The notes below the pieces were generated by a model. The model saw nothing but the letters and a program-made list of their open reading frames with translations. It was not told the DNA's origin and did not search any database. Positions 19,352 through 27,016 of a DNA stretch of 64,000 nucleotides are shown here, piece by piece (the first letter of the stretch is position 1; the number at the start of each line of letters is the position of its first letter). Position numbers and translations under genes: made by a program. Origin of the DNA: Novosphingobium resinovorum (lineage in GTDB: Bacteria > Pseudomonadota > Alphaproteobacteria > Sphingomonadales > Sphingomonadaceae); the NCBI RefSeq assembly GCF_001742225.1, contig NZ_CP017076.1, positions 883,501 through 947,500 of the forward strand. Direction: 5' to 3'.

Positions 19352-19380
19352 CGATCAGACTTTGCCCCGACGTAGCGCCA

Positions 19381-19791
19381 TCAGAAATCGGCCTTCGCTT
19401 TGGCGAGCTGCCGATCGAATATCCGATCCGCGTCGAGCGCGATCTGTTTCAGGCGCTCCTCGCCTTGTCCGGGCTCTGCAAGCGCCGCCGCATAGGCAGC
19501 ACCGGCCGCGTAGAGGGTGCGCTGGATCAATCGATCGGTCAGTTCCGAACGTGTCGCCAGCCGGTCTATCGCCTCGCGCAATTCCTCCACCTCAGCGTTC
19601 GTGGGAAGCGCAGCGGCAGTGCTGTCAGAACCAGCCGGCTCGGCGCCCCTGCCCCCGACCAGCGCTGCGATGCCAAGCTCCAGCGCGCGCACCGTCGCCT
19701 GATAGAGCGGCAAGCCAACGTCCGCCGCGTAGCCTTTTAACGCGGCAGCCTGAGTATCTGTTACTCTGCCTGTCAGCATCACACGTGCCAT
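19381..19791 (-). CDS. Probable relaxosome accessory protein
   Basis: A 136-residue protein starting MARVMLTGRVTDTQAAAL, with an N-terminal region that could be a DNA-binding ribbon/helix and a helical C-terminal half (EVEELREAIDRLATRSELT). It heads the relaxase/coupling-protein operon and borders the putative oriT, the position of TrwA-type proteins. Family membership is inferred from position and size. The frame is open 23 codons upstream, but the ATG at 19791 gives a clean start. Confidence 0.6.
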   Translation of the reverse strand: MARVMLTGRVTDTQAAALKGYAADVGLPLYQATVRALELGIAALVGGRGAEPAGSDSTAAALPTNAEVEELREAIDRLATRSELTDRLIQRTLYAAGAAYAAALAEPGQGEERLKQIALDADRIFDRQLAKAKADF

Positions 19792-19946
19792 AGCCGCCCA
19801 CCTCGACAGTATGCGAAGAGAATACGCGACTTTGAAAATAAGTACAGACTGCGTTGACACCGCTTTCCATGTATGTTGCCATTGGTCATCTGGTCACTGC
19901 GACCACATATCGACTACGCTATGGAGGCAGCACACGTGCGTAGGGT
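19792..19946. other. Candidate origin of transfer (oriT)
   Basis: A 155-bp gene-free stretch between the divergent accessory gene and the next plus-strand operon, AT-richer than its surroundings. It holds the dyad GGTCACTGCGACC near 19897 and a direct GGTC repeat, followed by GTGCGTAGGGTGTGGAC. MobF origins usually sit exactly here. No known nic sequence was recognised. Confidence 0.4.
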
Positions 19947-20015
19947 GTGGACAAAAACAGAGCGAGGCAAAGCCTCGCCCCTTCTTCCTTCCGAATACTT
20001 ACCCGGGCGTTCATC

Positions 20016-20387
20016 ATGGCGCTGAGCGGGTTCGCCTCCGGCGCCCTGGTGGCGGCTCCGATGGCGGCGGTGCTGACGTGGCTGACGGTCACCTGGCAGC
20101 AGCACGTCGACGTCAGGGTCGAGCGCGACACCGCCGTCGTGCGCGCCGACAGGGCCGCATTCGACGCGGGGTTCAAGCGCGACTGGCAGGCGATGGCGGG
20201 GCGGCGGACGGAGTGGGAAGCGGAGCCGGCATCAGGGTCGACCGGGTGCGATCCGAAGGCCGCAGCCGAGCTCGCGCGCCTGCGCCAGCGGGCAAGCGAG
20301 CTCGAGCAAAGACTGGCGGGAAGCTCCGCGAACCGCGCTGCTGACGCGCAGGAGCTTCGCGCTCTGATGAAGGAGAACGACCGATGA
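20016..20387 (+). CDS. Small membrane-anchored coiled-coil protein
   Basis: 123 residues: an N-terminal transmembrane helix (GALVAAPMAAVLTWLTVTW) followed by a charged helical tail with a heptad-like ELARLRQRASELEQRLAG segment. Topology suggests a bitopic inner-membrane protein with a soluble coiled coil. Its stop overlaps the next start (ATGA), so it is coupled to the lipoprotein gene. An alternative GTG start at 19947 would add 23 residues across a GCGAGGC-AAA-GCCTCGC hairpin. No family recognised. Confidence 0.6.
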   Translation: MALSGFASGALVAAPMAAVLTWLTVTWQQHVDVRVERDTAVVRADRAAFDAGFKRDWQAMAGRRTEWEAEPASGSTGCDPKAAAELARLRQRASELEQRLAGSSANRAADAQELRALMKENDR

Positions 20388-21391
20388 TCTCGGTGCGTTT
20401 TGCCGGTCCTTGCCTGATGCTAGTGGTGGTGTCGGCATGTGGTTCGGGCGGACCATCGCTCTCGGGATCGGCTTCGGAAAGTTCGGGCTCGAGCTCGGGC
20501 TTGTCGAGCCTGTGGGAGAAGGTGCGCGCGCTCGGCTTTGAAACCGGCAAGACTTACGAGATGCCGGCGGCCGGCATCATGGCTGATGCCTTCCTCACCG
20601 ATATCGCGGCGCGCGGCATGCCGCTCGATGCCCTTGCGCGCATCCTCCTCTCACCGGGTGAACAAGGGCGGCCACGCTTCGACGTGGCCGTCGAGGCGCA
20701 TGTCGTGCCCACCCGCGCAGAGATTGCCGAGACTGGCATCGACAAGATGCGTAGCATAACCCCGCTCGATCCCGATCACATCGTCTACGCCGCTCCCATC
20801 GCGCTCGCCATGCAGCCGCGCAAGGGTTGGGAGGTGCAGGCGATCGACGACCGCCGCGTCGATCCGCAATTCGACACACCATTCTTCCGCGCTCATCGCC
20901 GGCCGTCGACCTATGACGAGGAACTCCACATCCGCTACATGGAGATGCTGGCGATCTCGGCGATCTACACCAACACCGTGTTCGCGCTGATTGACGAAGA
21001 GCTTGGCTCCTCCCGCCTGTCTGACCCGGAGGCTGCCCGCAGGCAGGTGCTGATCACGTTTCAGGCGATCCCGATGGATACCCTGAAAGCAGCGCTTACA
21101 GAGGCAGCGAACGAGGTGGTCGGTGGCCGCTTCTCCACCGACCTCACCGGCTCGGGCAACATCCACTTCACGCATATTCCGGCTGGCGATTTTGTCGCCG
21201 ATCCGCGTGGGCTGACCTGGACCAGGGCCGGAGGCGTCTGGTTCGGCGATGGCCGGATCAACGGGCAGACCGTCAATCTGCGGCTCGCCTCGACATCATC
21301 GGTGTCGCAGCGCCAGGCGCAGACCGGAACGCAGGGCACGAACGCTGACGCGAAGGTGGAGGGAGGTGCGAGTGTTGGTCCGGTTCAATAG
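20384..21391 (+). CDS. Plasmid-type lipoprotein of unknown function
   Basis: 335 residues. The N-terminal lipoprotein signal ends in VVVSACGS (lipobox with Cys19), followed by a Ser/Gly-rich linker and a soluble domain (WEKVRALGFETGKTYEMPAA onward) of mixed helices. It is exported and probably anchored in the outer membrane. Overlaps the upstream and downstream genes, so it is part of a three-gene operon next to the mobilisation genes. An entry-exclusion or envelope role would fit but is not shown by the sequence. Confidence 0.65.
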   Translation: MISVRFAGPCLMLVVVSACGSGGPSLSGSASESSGSSSGLSSLWEKVRALGFETGKTYEMPAAGIMADAFLTDIAARGMPLDALARILLSPGEQGRPRFDVAVEAHVVPTRAEIAETGIDKMRSITPLDPDHIVYAAPIALAMQPRKGWEVQAIDDRRVDPQFDTPFFRAHRRPSTYDEELHIRYMEMLAISAIYTNTVFALIDEELGSSRLSDPEAARRQVLITFQAIPMDTLKAALTEAANEVVGGRFSTDLTGSGNIHFTHIPAGDFVADPRGLTWTRAGGVWFGDGRINGQTVNLRLASTSSVSQRQAQTGTQGTNADAKVEGGASVGPVQ

Positions 21392-21863
21392 CAAGCTGCT
21401 GGAGACCTACGATCCCGATTGGGAGGCGAAGTGGGACCGGGCTCATGCGATGATGCGCGAGCTTGAAGTAAGAGACTGGTCAAGCCTGACAGCGGAAGAA
21501 CGTGAGCAGCTCGACAAGCTGCGCCGGTCATTGCCCGTCATTTTCGATGCAAGCCACCGCACCGCGAACGACTACATCCGGTTTCACCTTTCGCTCACGC
21601 TCAAGGAAGCCGATGAGCTCGGTATCTGGGCCTGGATGCCTGTTCTTCCCGACGACGCAGATATCGATAGGACGCGTGCGGCGATCGCCGAGGTCTCGCG
21701 CTATATCGAGACGGTTAAGCACCGTCGCAGCACATTCGAGATGTGTCGGCGGGCGGGATTGAAGCCTGGATACGTTGGCTCGCAACCCAAGCTTACGTGG
21801 TATACCCGTTGGGCCATGCTGCGGTTCCGGCTCGGTCGTTCTGCGAGACGTCGCGGCAAGTAA
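21372..21863 (+). CDS. Hypothetical protein, third gene of the lipoprotein operon
   Basis: 163 residues starting MLVRFNSKLLETYDPDWE, acidic in the middle and strongly basic at the C terminus (RFRLGRSARRRGK). GTG at 21372 is preferred: GGGAGG lies 5 bases upstream and it overlaps the lipoprotein stop by 20 bases. Predicted cytoplasmic; the basic tail could bind nucleic acid or membrane. No family recognised. Confidence 0.6.
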   Translation: MLVRFNSKLLETYDPDWEAKWDRAHAMMRELEVRDWSSLTAEEREQLDKLRRSLPVIFDASHRTANDYIRFHLSLTLKEADELGIWAWMPVLPDDADIDRTRAAIAEVSRYIETVKHRRSTFEMCRRAGLKPGYVGSQPKLTWYTRWAMLRFRLGRSARRRGK

Positions 21864-22217
21864 CGCCCAATCAAAGACCGCCGATGTCGCCGCCCAAGGC
21901 AGGCCAACGGCCAGCGCGCTGCGCATCATTTACGCAAAACTTGGCGAGCGGATTCGCGTCTGGTATCGTTGCCGCGCGCTGCGCAAAAGGCGGCGCCGGG
22001 ACTGGTAATCCCGCAGATCAGAAAAAACTCGGAAAACACAGTTTTCCGGGGTGCCGTCGCGCATGTCCAAACCTTCGGGTGAAAGGCGGCGGCGCATGTG
22101 ATCTGCATGTTACCAGCTCCGGCGGCTCCCGCGCGTTAGCGTGCGGGAGTTCGGGGTCGGTCCGCGTGATGCCCTGAAGTCTTCCGTTACCGCTCCTGAC
22201 GCGGACCGGAGGTGCAT
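21864..22217. other. Intergenic region
   Basis: 354 bases without a convincing gene. A basic open frame ending ALRKRRRRDW runs to 22008 but has no start signal of its own. A CGGAGG ribosome site for the next gene lies at the right edge. Confidence 0.4.
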
Positions 22218-22820
22218 ATGGACAGTATCGTTCCTGCGACTTCATCTGGCCTTGGCGCCGTAGCGCCGAGCCCTGCTATCATCACCCTGCCCGGCGAGAG
22301 CTCCGAGCTTGGCGCGCTGTGGCGCCGCTACGATGCACGGCCGGTACGGCTCGTGCGTACACGTGAGGGACGCGAATTGAGTTTTTCTCGCTTCGAGCGT
22401 GCACACGAATTTCATGAGGGAATGGAGAACATAGCGCGCCGCTTCGACAATAGCATGTCCCGCTTTTTCTATTCGGCCGGTATCGTCGCTCAGCTCGCTC
22501 TGTCATCGCATCTGCTCGACGTCGGCTTTCCGGACATGTGGTGCGCCAAATATGTTGGCCTGCACGTCGACCGTTCCCTCGCCTACGCCAACGCTACCGG
22601 CTTCGGATATGAGGATGCCGAGACCAAACGTCTGATGGAGGTGCTGTCTCCCTATTGGAAGTGGAACACCATGAGCCAGATGCAGGGCATCGAGCCGGGT
22701 GATGGGGGCTTTACGCAAGTGAGCGTCGCCGAGATCATCACCGCGCTGGTGGAGCACGTCGCGGAGGTAACGGGGCACACCCTGAAGCCGAGACGGCGCG
22801 CGGCGCGATCGTGCTCGTGA
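22218..22820 (+). CDS. Hypothetical protein (200 aa)
   Basis: Starts MDSIVPATSSGLGAV after CGGAGG with a 5-base gap. The body is helical with conserved-looking aromatic residues (MSRFFYSAGIVAQLAL, LSPYWKWNTMSQMQG) and ends in a short basic tail. Predicted cytoplasmic. It is convergent with the sigma-like/ArdC operon, from which a perfect palindrome separates it. No family recognised. Confidence 0.55.
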   Translation: MDSIVPATSSGLGAVAPSPAIITLPGESSELGALWRRYDARPVRLVRTREGRELSFSRFERAHEFHEGMENIARRFDNSMSRFFYSAGIVAQLALSSHLLDVGFPDMWCAKYVGLHVDRSLAYANATGFGYEDAETKRLMEVLSPYWKWNTMSQMQGIEPGDGGFTQVSVAEIITALVEHVAEVTGHTLKPRRRAARSCS

Positions 22821-22915
22821 TCGTACACCGCAACATGACGCGCAGGATTGCTTCACCGAATGTCGTCTTCCGTTCTGGCGATGGTCGCCCCTGCCATCGC
22901 CATCGGCGAAAGGAT

Positions 22916-22943
22916 GCTGCCGCCCGGCGTGCCGGGCGGCAGC
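22916..22943. terminator. Perfect 13-bp palindrome between convergent genes
   Basis: GCTGCCGCCCGGC / GCCGGGCGGCAGC with a 2-base loop, placed between two convergent genes. No T-run follows on either strand, so it may be a hairpin that stabilises transcript ends or aids Rho-dependent termination. Confidence 0.5.
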
Positions 22944-22951
22944 GACAGCTG

Positions 22952-23236
22952 TCACCAACCGTCCCGTTCCTGCCTGTCCATCGAGCGCACGAGCATCAAC
23001 AGCGCGTAGACAAAATGCCTCCGGGCCTGCCGCTTTGAAAGGCCGAGGCGGCGGGCGATCTCGTCTGTGCTCAAATCCTCGGCGCGCGCCAGCCGGAATA
23101 CTTCGCGGTGCAGCGCGGGCAGCGATGCCATCGCCCGGTGCATCCGGCGCATTGTCGGATCCTCGATCTCTTGGAAGGCGTCACGCAGGCGCGCCTCTTT
23201 TCTGCGCTGCTGCCACATTGCGATGCGCTGGATCAT
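22952..23236 (-). CDS. Sigma-70 region 4-like helix-turn-helix protein
   Basis: A 94-residue protein made of a helical N terminus and one sigma-region-4 unit: ALHREVFRLARAEDLSTDEIARRLGLSKRQARRHFVYAL. There is no region 2, so it cannot be a full sigma factor; it could act as an anti-sigma-like or stand-alone DNA-binding regulator. Its ATG overlaps the ArdC stop (ATGA at 23233-23236), so it is made together with the antirestriction protein. Confidence 0.75.
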   Translation of the reverse strand: MIQRIAMWQQRRKEARLRDAFQEIEDPTMRRMHRAMASLPALHREVFRLARAEDLSTDEIARRLGLSKRQARRHFVYALLMLVRSMDRQERDGW

Positions 23237-24120
23237 GACCGGCCCTCCCCGAATGCGAGAAGATAGTCGGCGCCCTTGCTGGCCGCGCTCGCTGCCCGGA
23301 AGATGGCCTTTTCATCGGCGCGCATTGCCTCCAGCCACGCACCGATGTAATCTGCATGCCGAACCGTGGGCTGGATGCCCAGCGTTGCGCAGGTGAACGC
23401 CGCCGTCATCTCGGCCGCCAGTTCCTCCTTGGCATACGCCACCGAGCCGAACCGCCCGGACTGATCGCGCTCCAGCCGCCCCTTACCCCCGGCCCAATGA
23501 CCCATCTCGTGAAGCGCCGTGCGAAACCAGTTTATGGGTTCATGAAACGCAGGCTGCGGCGGCACCTGCACATAGTCCTGCCCGGGCGAATAGAACGCCT
23601 CACTCCCGCCGATCCGGAAGTCCGCACCGCTCGCGGCAATCAGCCTGTCCACCTCGGCAATCGCCATGACGGGATCAGGCACGGCTGCTTCCCCTCGCAG
23701 GTCGTCCGGCAAGCCCTCGCATTGCTCGATGTTGAACACGACAAAGCGCTTGAGAAACGCAACGGTGCGCGCCTCGCGGTCTTCGCCCTGCGCCTTGGCG
23801 GCCTCGTCCTTGGGGGTAAAGCGATCGGCATAGCAGACAACTGTCCCCTTCTCACCGCGCCGCACGTTCCCACCTGCTGCTGCAGCCTGCTTGTACGTCA
23901 GCCACCGCTGCGAGCCGAACCCGCCGCCGATCCCTGCTGCCCATAAAATGAGCACATTAATCCCTGAATAAAACCTTCCCGACACCGCGTTCGCCGGCAT
24001 CGTACATGGACACTTCGACGCATCCCACGGCTGCACCCACGGCAACCGGCCCTCTTCCAGCTCGGCGATGATCCGGGCAGTTACCTCTCCATAGAGGCTC
24101 TGACGTTCGGTATGGCTCAC
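23233..24120 (-). CDS. ardC: ArdC-family antirestriction protein
   Basis: 295 residues with the family's two parts. The N-terminal single-stranded DNA-binding domain (about 1-130: LYGEVTARIIAELEEGRLPW, GINVLILWAAG) precedes a C-terminal zinc metallopeptidase-like domain with TALHEMGHW (His204, Glu205, His208) and a downstream EELAAEM glutamate. ArdC proteins protect incoming conjugative DNA from host restriction. Located in a plasmid-like mobilisation region, consistent with leading-region expression. Confidence 0.92.
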   Translation of the reverse strand: MSHTERQSLYGEVTARIIAELEEGRLPWVQPWDASKCPCTMPANAVSGRFYSGINVLILWAAGIGGGFGSQRWLTYKQAAAAGGNVRRGEKGTVVCYADRFTPKDEAAKAQGEDREARTVAFLKRFVVFNIEQCEGLPDDLRGEAAVPDPVMAIAEVDRLIAASGADFRIGGSEAFYSPGQDYVQVPPQPAFHEPINWFRTALHEMGHWAGGKGRLERDQSGRFGSVAYAKEELAAEMTAAFTCATLGIQPTVRHADYIGAWLEAMRADEKAIFRAASAASKGADYLLAFGEGRS

Positions 24121-24589
24121 GGCTCCTTCACTCCTTCCTCAACCGCCATTGACCGGCGCCAGGGTGGCGGGGGGCGGCAGGAGCGGACCAACAGCCCCGC
24201 CGGCCAGGGCGGGGCGCACCTGACAAGGCCGCAACGAAGTGGAGGACCCGGGAGTGAAACGGACGGGTTGCGCCCCGGCGAGGTGGGGCTACAGGGCTGC
24301 GACGCCCCCCGTCACCTTGATGCCGCCAAAGGCCCACGCCGCCGGGCCACAGGCTCGGCGACCGCTGAAGAGCGGCAAAGCCGCTCGCCCGGCCTGCTTC
24401 GAGCAGGACGACACGCGTCATGCGATCGTCACGGCTATGCCGACAAGACGCCATCAGGCGGCTTGGCTGAAGCGGAGCGGAAGTAGAGCGCGGTCAGGGC
24501 ATGGCCCTAAGACGCCACTCCCTTTCCTACTCGCCCTCGCCTGGAACGAGCAAGTACCTCGCGCCTGCGGAACAGAGAGGAGGCAGCGC
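24121..24589. other. GC-rich non-coding leader upstream of ArdC
   Basis: 469 bases with no convincing gene. It is rich in short inverted repeats (CCGCTGAAGAGCGG near 24362, CGAGCAGG-type blocks) and in GC-rich frames that are open by composition on several strands. It may hold the ArdC promoter, possibly a single-strand leading-region promoter. Confidence 0.4.
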
Positions 24590-24679
24590 ATGTCAGACCG
24601 CGACTGGAAGACGACCAGCGGCGGACCCGTCATCTCGCCGCCATCGATAATGACGATTGCAAAGTGTGAGCTACCGTAA
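24590..24679 (+). CDS. Possible 29-residue small protein
   Basis: MSDRDWKTTSGGPVISPPS and ten more residues, preceded by GAGGAGG with an ideal 6-base gap. The ribosome site is much stronger than chance for a random frame, but no homologue is known to me and the peptide has no clear features. Confidence 0.35.
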   Translation: MSDRDWKTTSGGPVISPPSIMTIAKCELP

Positions 24680-24952
24680 CTGCGCAAACCTCTATCGATG
24701 GCGACAGAGTATAAACTTCGTCTGGCGTCGTAGTGCGGAACTCGAATGCTCGTATCTGCGCACCCTGCCTCGGATCTCACTTAGAAAATCCGGCCAATCG
24801 CATCTTCGCTGGCGGGCGATTAACATCGGCTTCACGGATCGTGAAATATAAGGCAGCGCACAGTACCCACCTGATGATATTATTATTGCGATGGGTGGAT
24901 AAATACCGACTTGCGCGTTATCCTGCAGACAGTCGCTTGATAGGAGCCAAAA

Positions 24953-25429
24953 TTGGCCATCGAAAACGAAATACTCATTACGCTTGCCGCCGAGATCGTC
25001 GAGGCACATGTCAGCAACAACAGCATCGCCGTGGGAGAGGTCAGCACGCTGATCGAAAAGGTCTACGACGCGCTAGAAAAGCTTGGTGTGCCGACCCAGG
25101 CGGTGGTCGAGAAGCCCAAGGGTGCCGTCTCCATCCGCGCCTCGATCAAACCCGAGCATCTCGTCAGCATGATCGACGGCAAGCCCTACAAGATGCTCAA
25201 GCGGCACCTGACCTTGCATGGCTACACGCCCGAGAGCTACCGCGAAGCGTTCGGTTTGCCCAGCGACTATCCGATGATCGCTGCCAGCCATTCGCAAAAG
25301 CGCCGGGAGATCGCCAAGACCCTCGGTCTCGGTCGTAAGCGCAAAGCCCCCGTCGAGCCCGTCGTCGCCGACAAGCCTGCCCGCAAGCCGCGCGTCAAGA
25401 AAGTCGTGGCCGAACTCACCGAGGGCTAA
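24953..25429 (+). CDS. MucR/Ros-family transcriptional regulator lacking zinc ligand cysteines
   Basis: A 158-residue H-NS-like/MucR regulator. The N-terminal oligomerisation helices (residues 1-45) precede the Ros-type domain (about 58-105: KPYKMLKRHLTLHGYTPESYREAFGLPSDYPM) and a basic Pro/Lys tail. The usual zinc-finger cysteines are absent (LVSMIDGK where Ros has Cys residues), so it resembles the zinc-free Ros homologues known from Mesorhizobium. The TTG start has AGGAGC six bases upstream. Probably controls nearby mobile genes. Confidence 0.85.
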   Translation: MAIENEILITLAAEIVEAHVSNNSIAVGEVSTLIEKVYDALEKLGVPTQAVVEKPKGAVSIRASIKPEHLVSMIDGKPYKMLKRHLTLHGYTPESYREAFGLPSDYPMIAASHSQKRREIAKTLGLGRKRKAPVEPVVADKPARKPRVKKVVAELTEG

Positions 25430-25527
25430 CGAGAGGAACGGCGGGCTTTTAGGAGAACCGCGTCGTTGGCTGGAGCATCGGAATTTGGCATCGTTCTCAT
25501 CGCAGGTGGATTTGGAAGGCGCGAGCG

Positions 25528-25782
25528 ATGGCAGAGCATGACGGGGAGCACTATGAAGGCGGCGAAGCCTGGGCCGACATTCTGGCACGCCGTTCGCCCG
25601 AAGGTCGAGCGGTCGTCGAGCAGCTAGACCGCGCCGAGGAAGCAGCGTTGGCCATCCAGGAGCGGGTCACGCTCGCGCTCATTGAGAAGCGCGACGTCAC
25701 CGACGATTTTTGCGCGTTTGAAGCGGCGCTCACTGAAGTGCTTCGGATGCGATCCAAGGTCTATCGCATGGCAAGGCAGTAA
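25528..25782 (+). CDS. Hypothetical small helical protein
   Basis: 84 residues starting MAEHDGEHYEGGEAWADILA, acidic N terminus and long amphipathic helices with a basic end (RMRSKVYRMARQ). A weak GGCGCGAGCG ribosome region precedes the ATG. It lies 98 bases after mucR on the same strand. No family recognised. Confidence 0.5.
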   Translation: MAEHDGEHYEGGEAWADILARRSPEGRAVVEQLDRAEEAALAIQERVTLALIEKRDVTDDFCAFEAALTEVLRMRSKVYRMARQ

Positions 25783-26018
25783 TGCAGCATACTCGGCGAA
25801 TTTCTAACTTCTGACATCTGTTGATATGAGCCAGCTAGAACTACGGGGGCGGCCGCATCCACGAACCGAATGGTGACAATGGGACTTTGGGCTCGGTCCG
25901 CTTCAGAGCTGCGATGATAGAAAAGCGGACGTTCGAACCTGAGGATGCTGGTGTCAACTGTGGCCTGAAAAGCGGTCGTTCACCGGGCTGAATGACTGAC
26001 CGGCTGACGCCGGTAGGA

Positions 26019-26438
26019 TCATGCGGCGGGGCTGAAGCCATCCTTGTGGGTATGCTTTTCGAGATACCGCATGATGATGTCATCGGTGATGTTGCCGGAG
26101 GTAGTCGAGAAGTAGCCGCGTTGCCAGAAGCGTTGCCCCCAATACCGCTTGCGGATGTGCTCGAACTCCTGCTGGATTTTCCGTGACGATCGCCCCTTGG
26201 CACGGCGGACGAAATCGCTGACGGAAACGTGCGGCGGGATTTCGACGAACATGTGCACGTGGTCCTTCGACAGTGCCCCATTGATGATCGTCACGCCCAT
26301 CTCGGCGCAAACTTGCCTGATAATTTCCCGGACCCGCAGGCGCACGTCGCCATGGAGCACCTTGAAGCGATACTTGGGTGCCCAGACGAGATGATAGCGA
26401 TGATGGAATGTCGTGTGACAACCGCTCTTGTAGCGCAT
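26019..26438 (-). CDS. tnpA: IS200/IS605-family Y1 transposase
   Basis: 139 residues, the normal length for this family. The HUH metal motif is in LSKDHVHMFVEIP and the catalytic Tyr in IIMRYLEKHTH. The N-terminal signature is HTTFHHRYHLVWAPKYR. It moves single-stranded copies by recognising subterminal hairpins. The start lies inside the foot of the long leader hairpin. Confidence 0.93.
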   Translation of the reverse strand: MRYKSGCHTTFHHRYHLVWAPKYRFKVLHGDVRLRVREIIRQVCAEMGVTIINGALSKDHVHMFVEIPPHVSVSDFVRRAKGRSSRKIQQEFEHIRKRYWGQRFWQRGYFSTTSGNITDDIIMRYLEKHTHKDGFSPAA

Positions 26439-26440
26439 AG

Positions 26441-26510
26441 CCTGTAACCTCGGGAAAAACGGAAGACTTACGCCCTTCAGGCGGTCTTCCGTTTTTCCCG
26501 AGGTTACAGG
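26441..26510 (-). terminator. Long perfect hairpin in the IS200 leader
   Basis: Two 27-base arms (26441-26467 and 26484-26510) are perfect complements, with a 16-base loop that itself contains CGCC/GGCG. In IS200 elements such a leader structure stops outside transcription from entering tnpA. Confidence 0.8.
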
Positions 26511-26585
26511 CTTGCACGCGAGTCTACGGCTGAAGCCAGTATCCGACTGGAAGTCGGAGGGGTTCCTCCCCGAAAGAGGACTCTA

Positions 26586-26975
26586 AATCGGCCCTTCAAA
26601 AGCTGCCCTCCGTTCACTGGACTGTGGGCGAAAGTGAATGACGACATATGAGACCTACTGGGTTGTCCGCTATGGAATTGGATTCCAGGTAAGCGGCCAC
26701 GTATCCCTGCTCACGCACGGTCAATTTTGAACAGGGGCCACTTCATTGCTACAATTGGCTGGGCAAACAGCTCGTCCGCGATGCGTTCTGTCTTGGCCGT
26801 TCCCGAGTAATGTCGCGGCGTCTGAAAGTTGCCGTGCGCCAGGGTGGATGATTTGCGCCGTGACGGATAACTACACGATCCGGCTTAGTTTTTCATTTTG
26901 ACAGGACGGTGAATTCATTCGTACGGTAATGAGCCGGTCGGTTAATTCGGATCGTTAGGGGAGTGTAGGGCCCGC
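26586..26975. other. Upstream region of the ABC-3C-like operon
   Basis: 390 bases without a gene. It is AT-richer toward 26880-26960 and contains the native promoter side of the effector gene, with AGGGGAG at 26957-26963, 12 bases before the ATG at 26976. Confidence 0.45.
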
Positions 26976-27016
26976 ATGTCGGTCGAAGGCTTAAGTCAAG
27001 TTTTTGCGGAGCCACG

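Larger units (their letters stand above)
25995..26585 (-). mobile_element. IS200-type insertion sequence
   Basis: A single tnpA with no tnpB. One side holds the hairpin ACCGGC-TGAC-GCCGGT (25999-26014), just past the stop codon. The other holds a 27-bp perfect hairpin and, further out, a second structured block to 26583. The boundaries are estimates from these structures. Confidence 0.65.

Noticed and set aside
26520..26583. tRNA-like cloverleaf near the IS200 element
   Set aside because: Stems are too short, and there is no T-loop TTC or anticodon arm of normal size; treated as IS-end structure instead.
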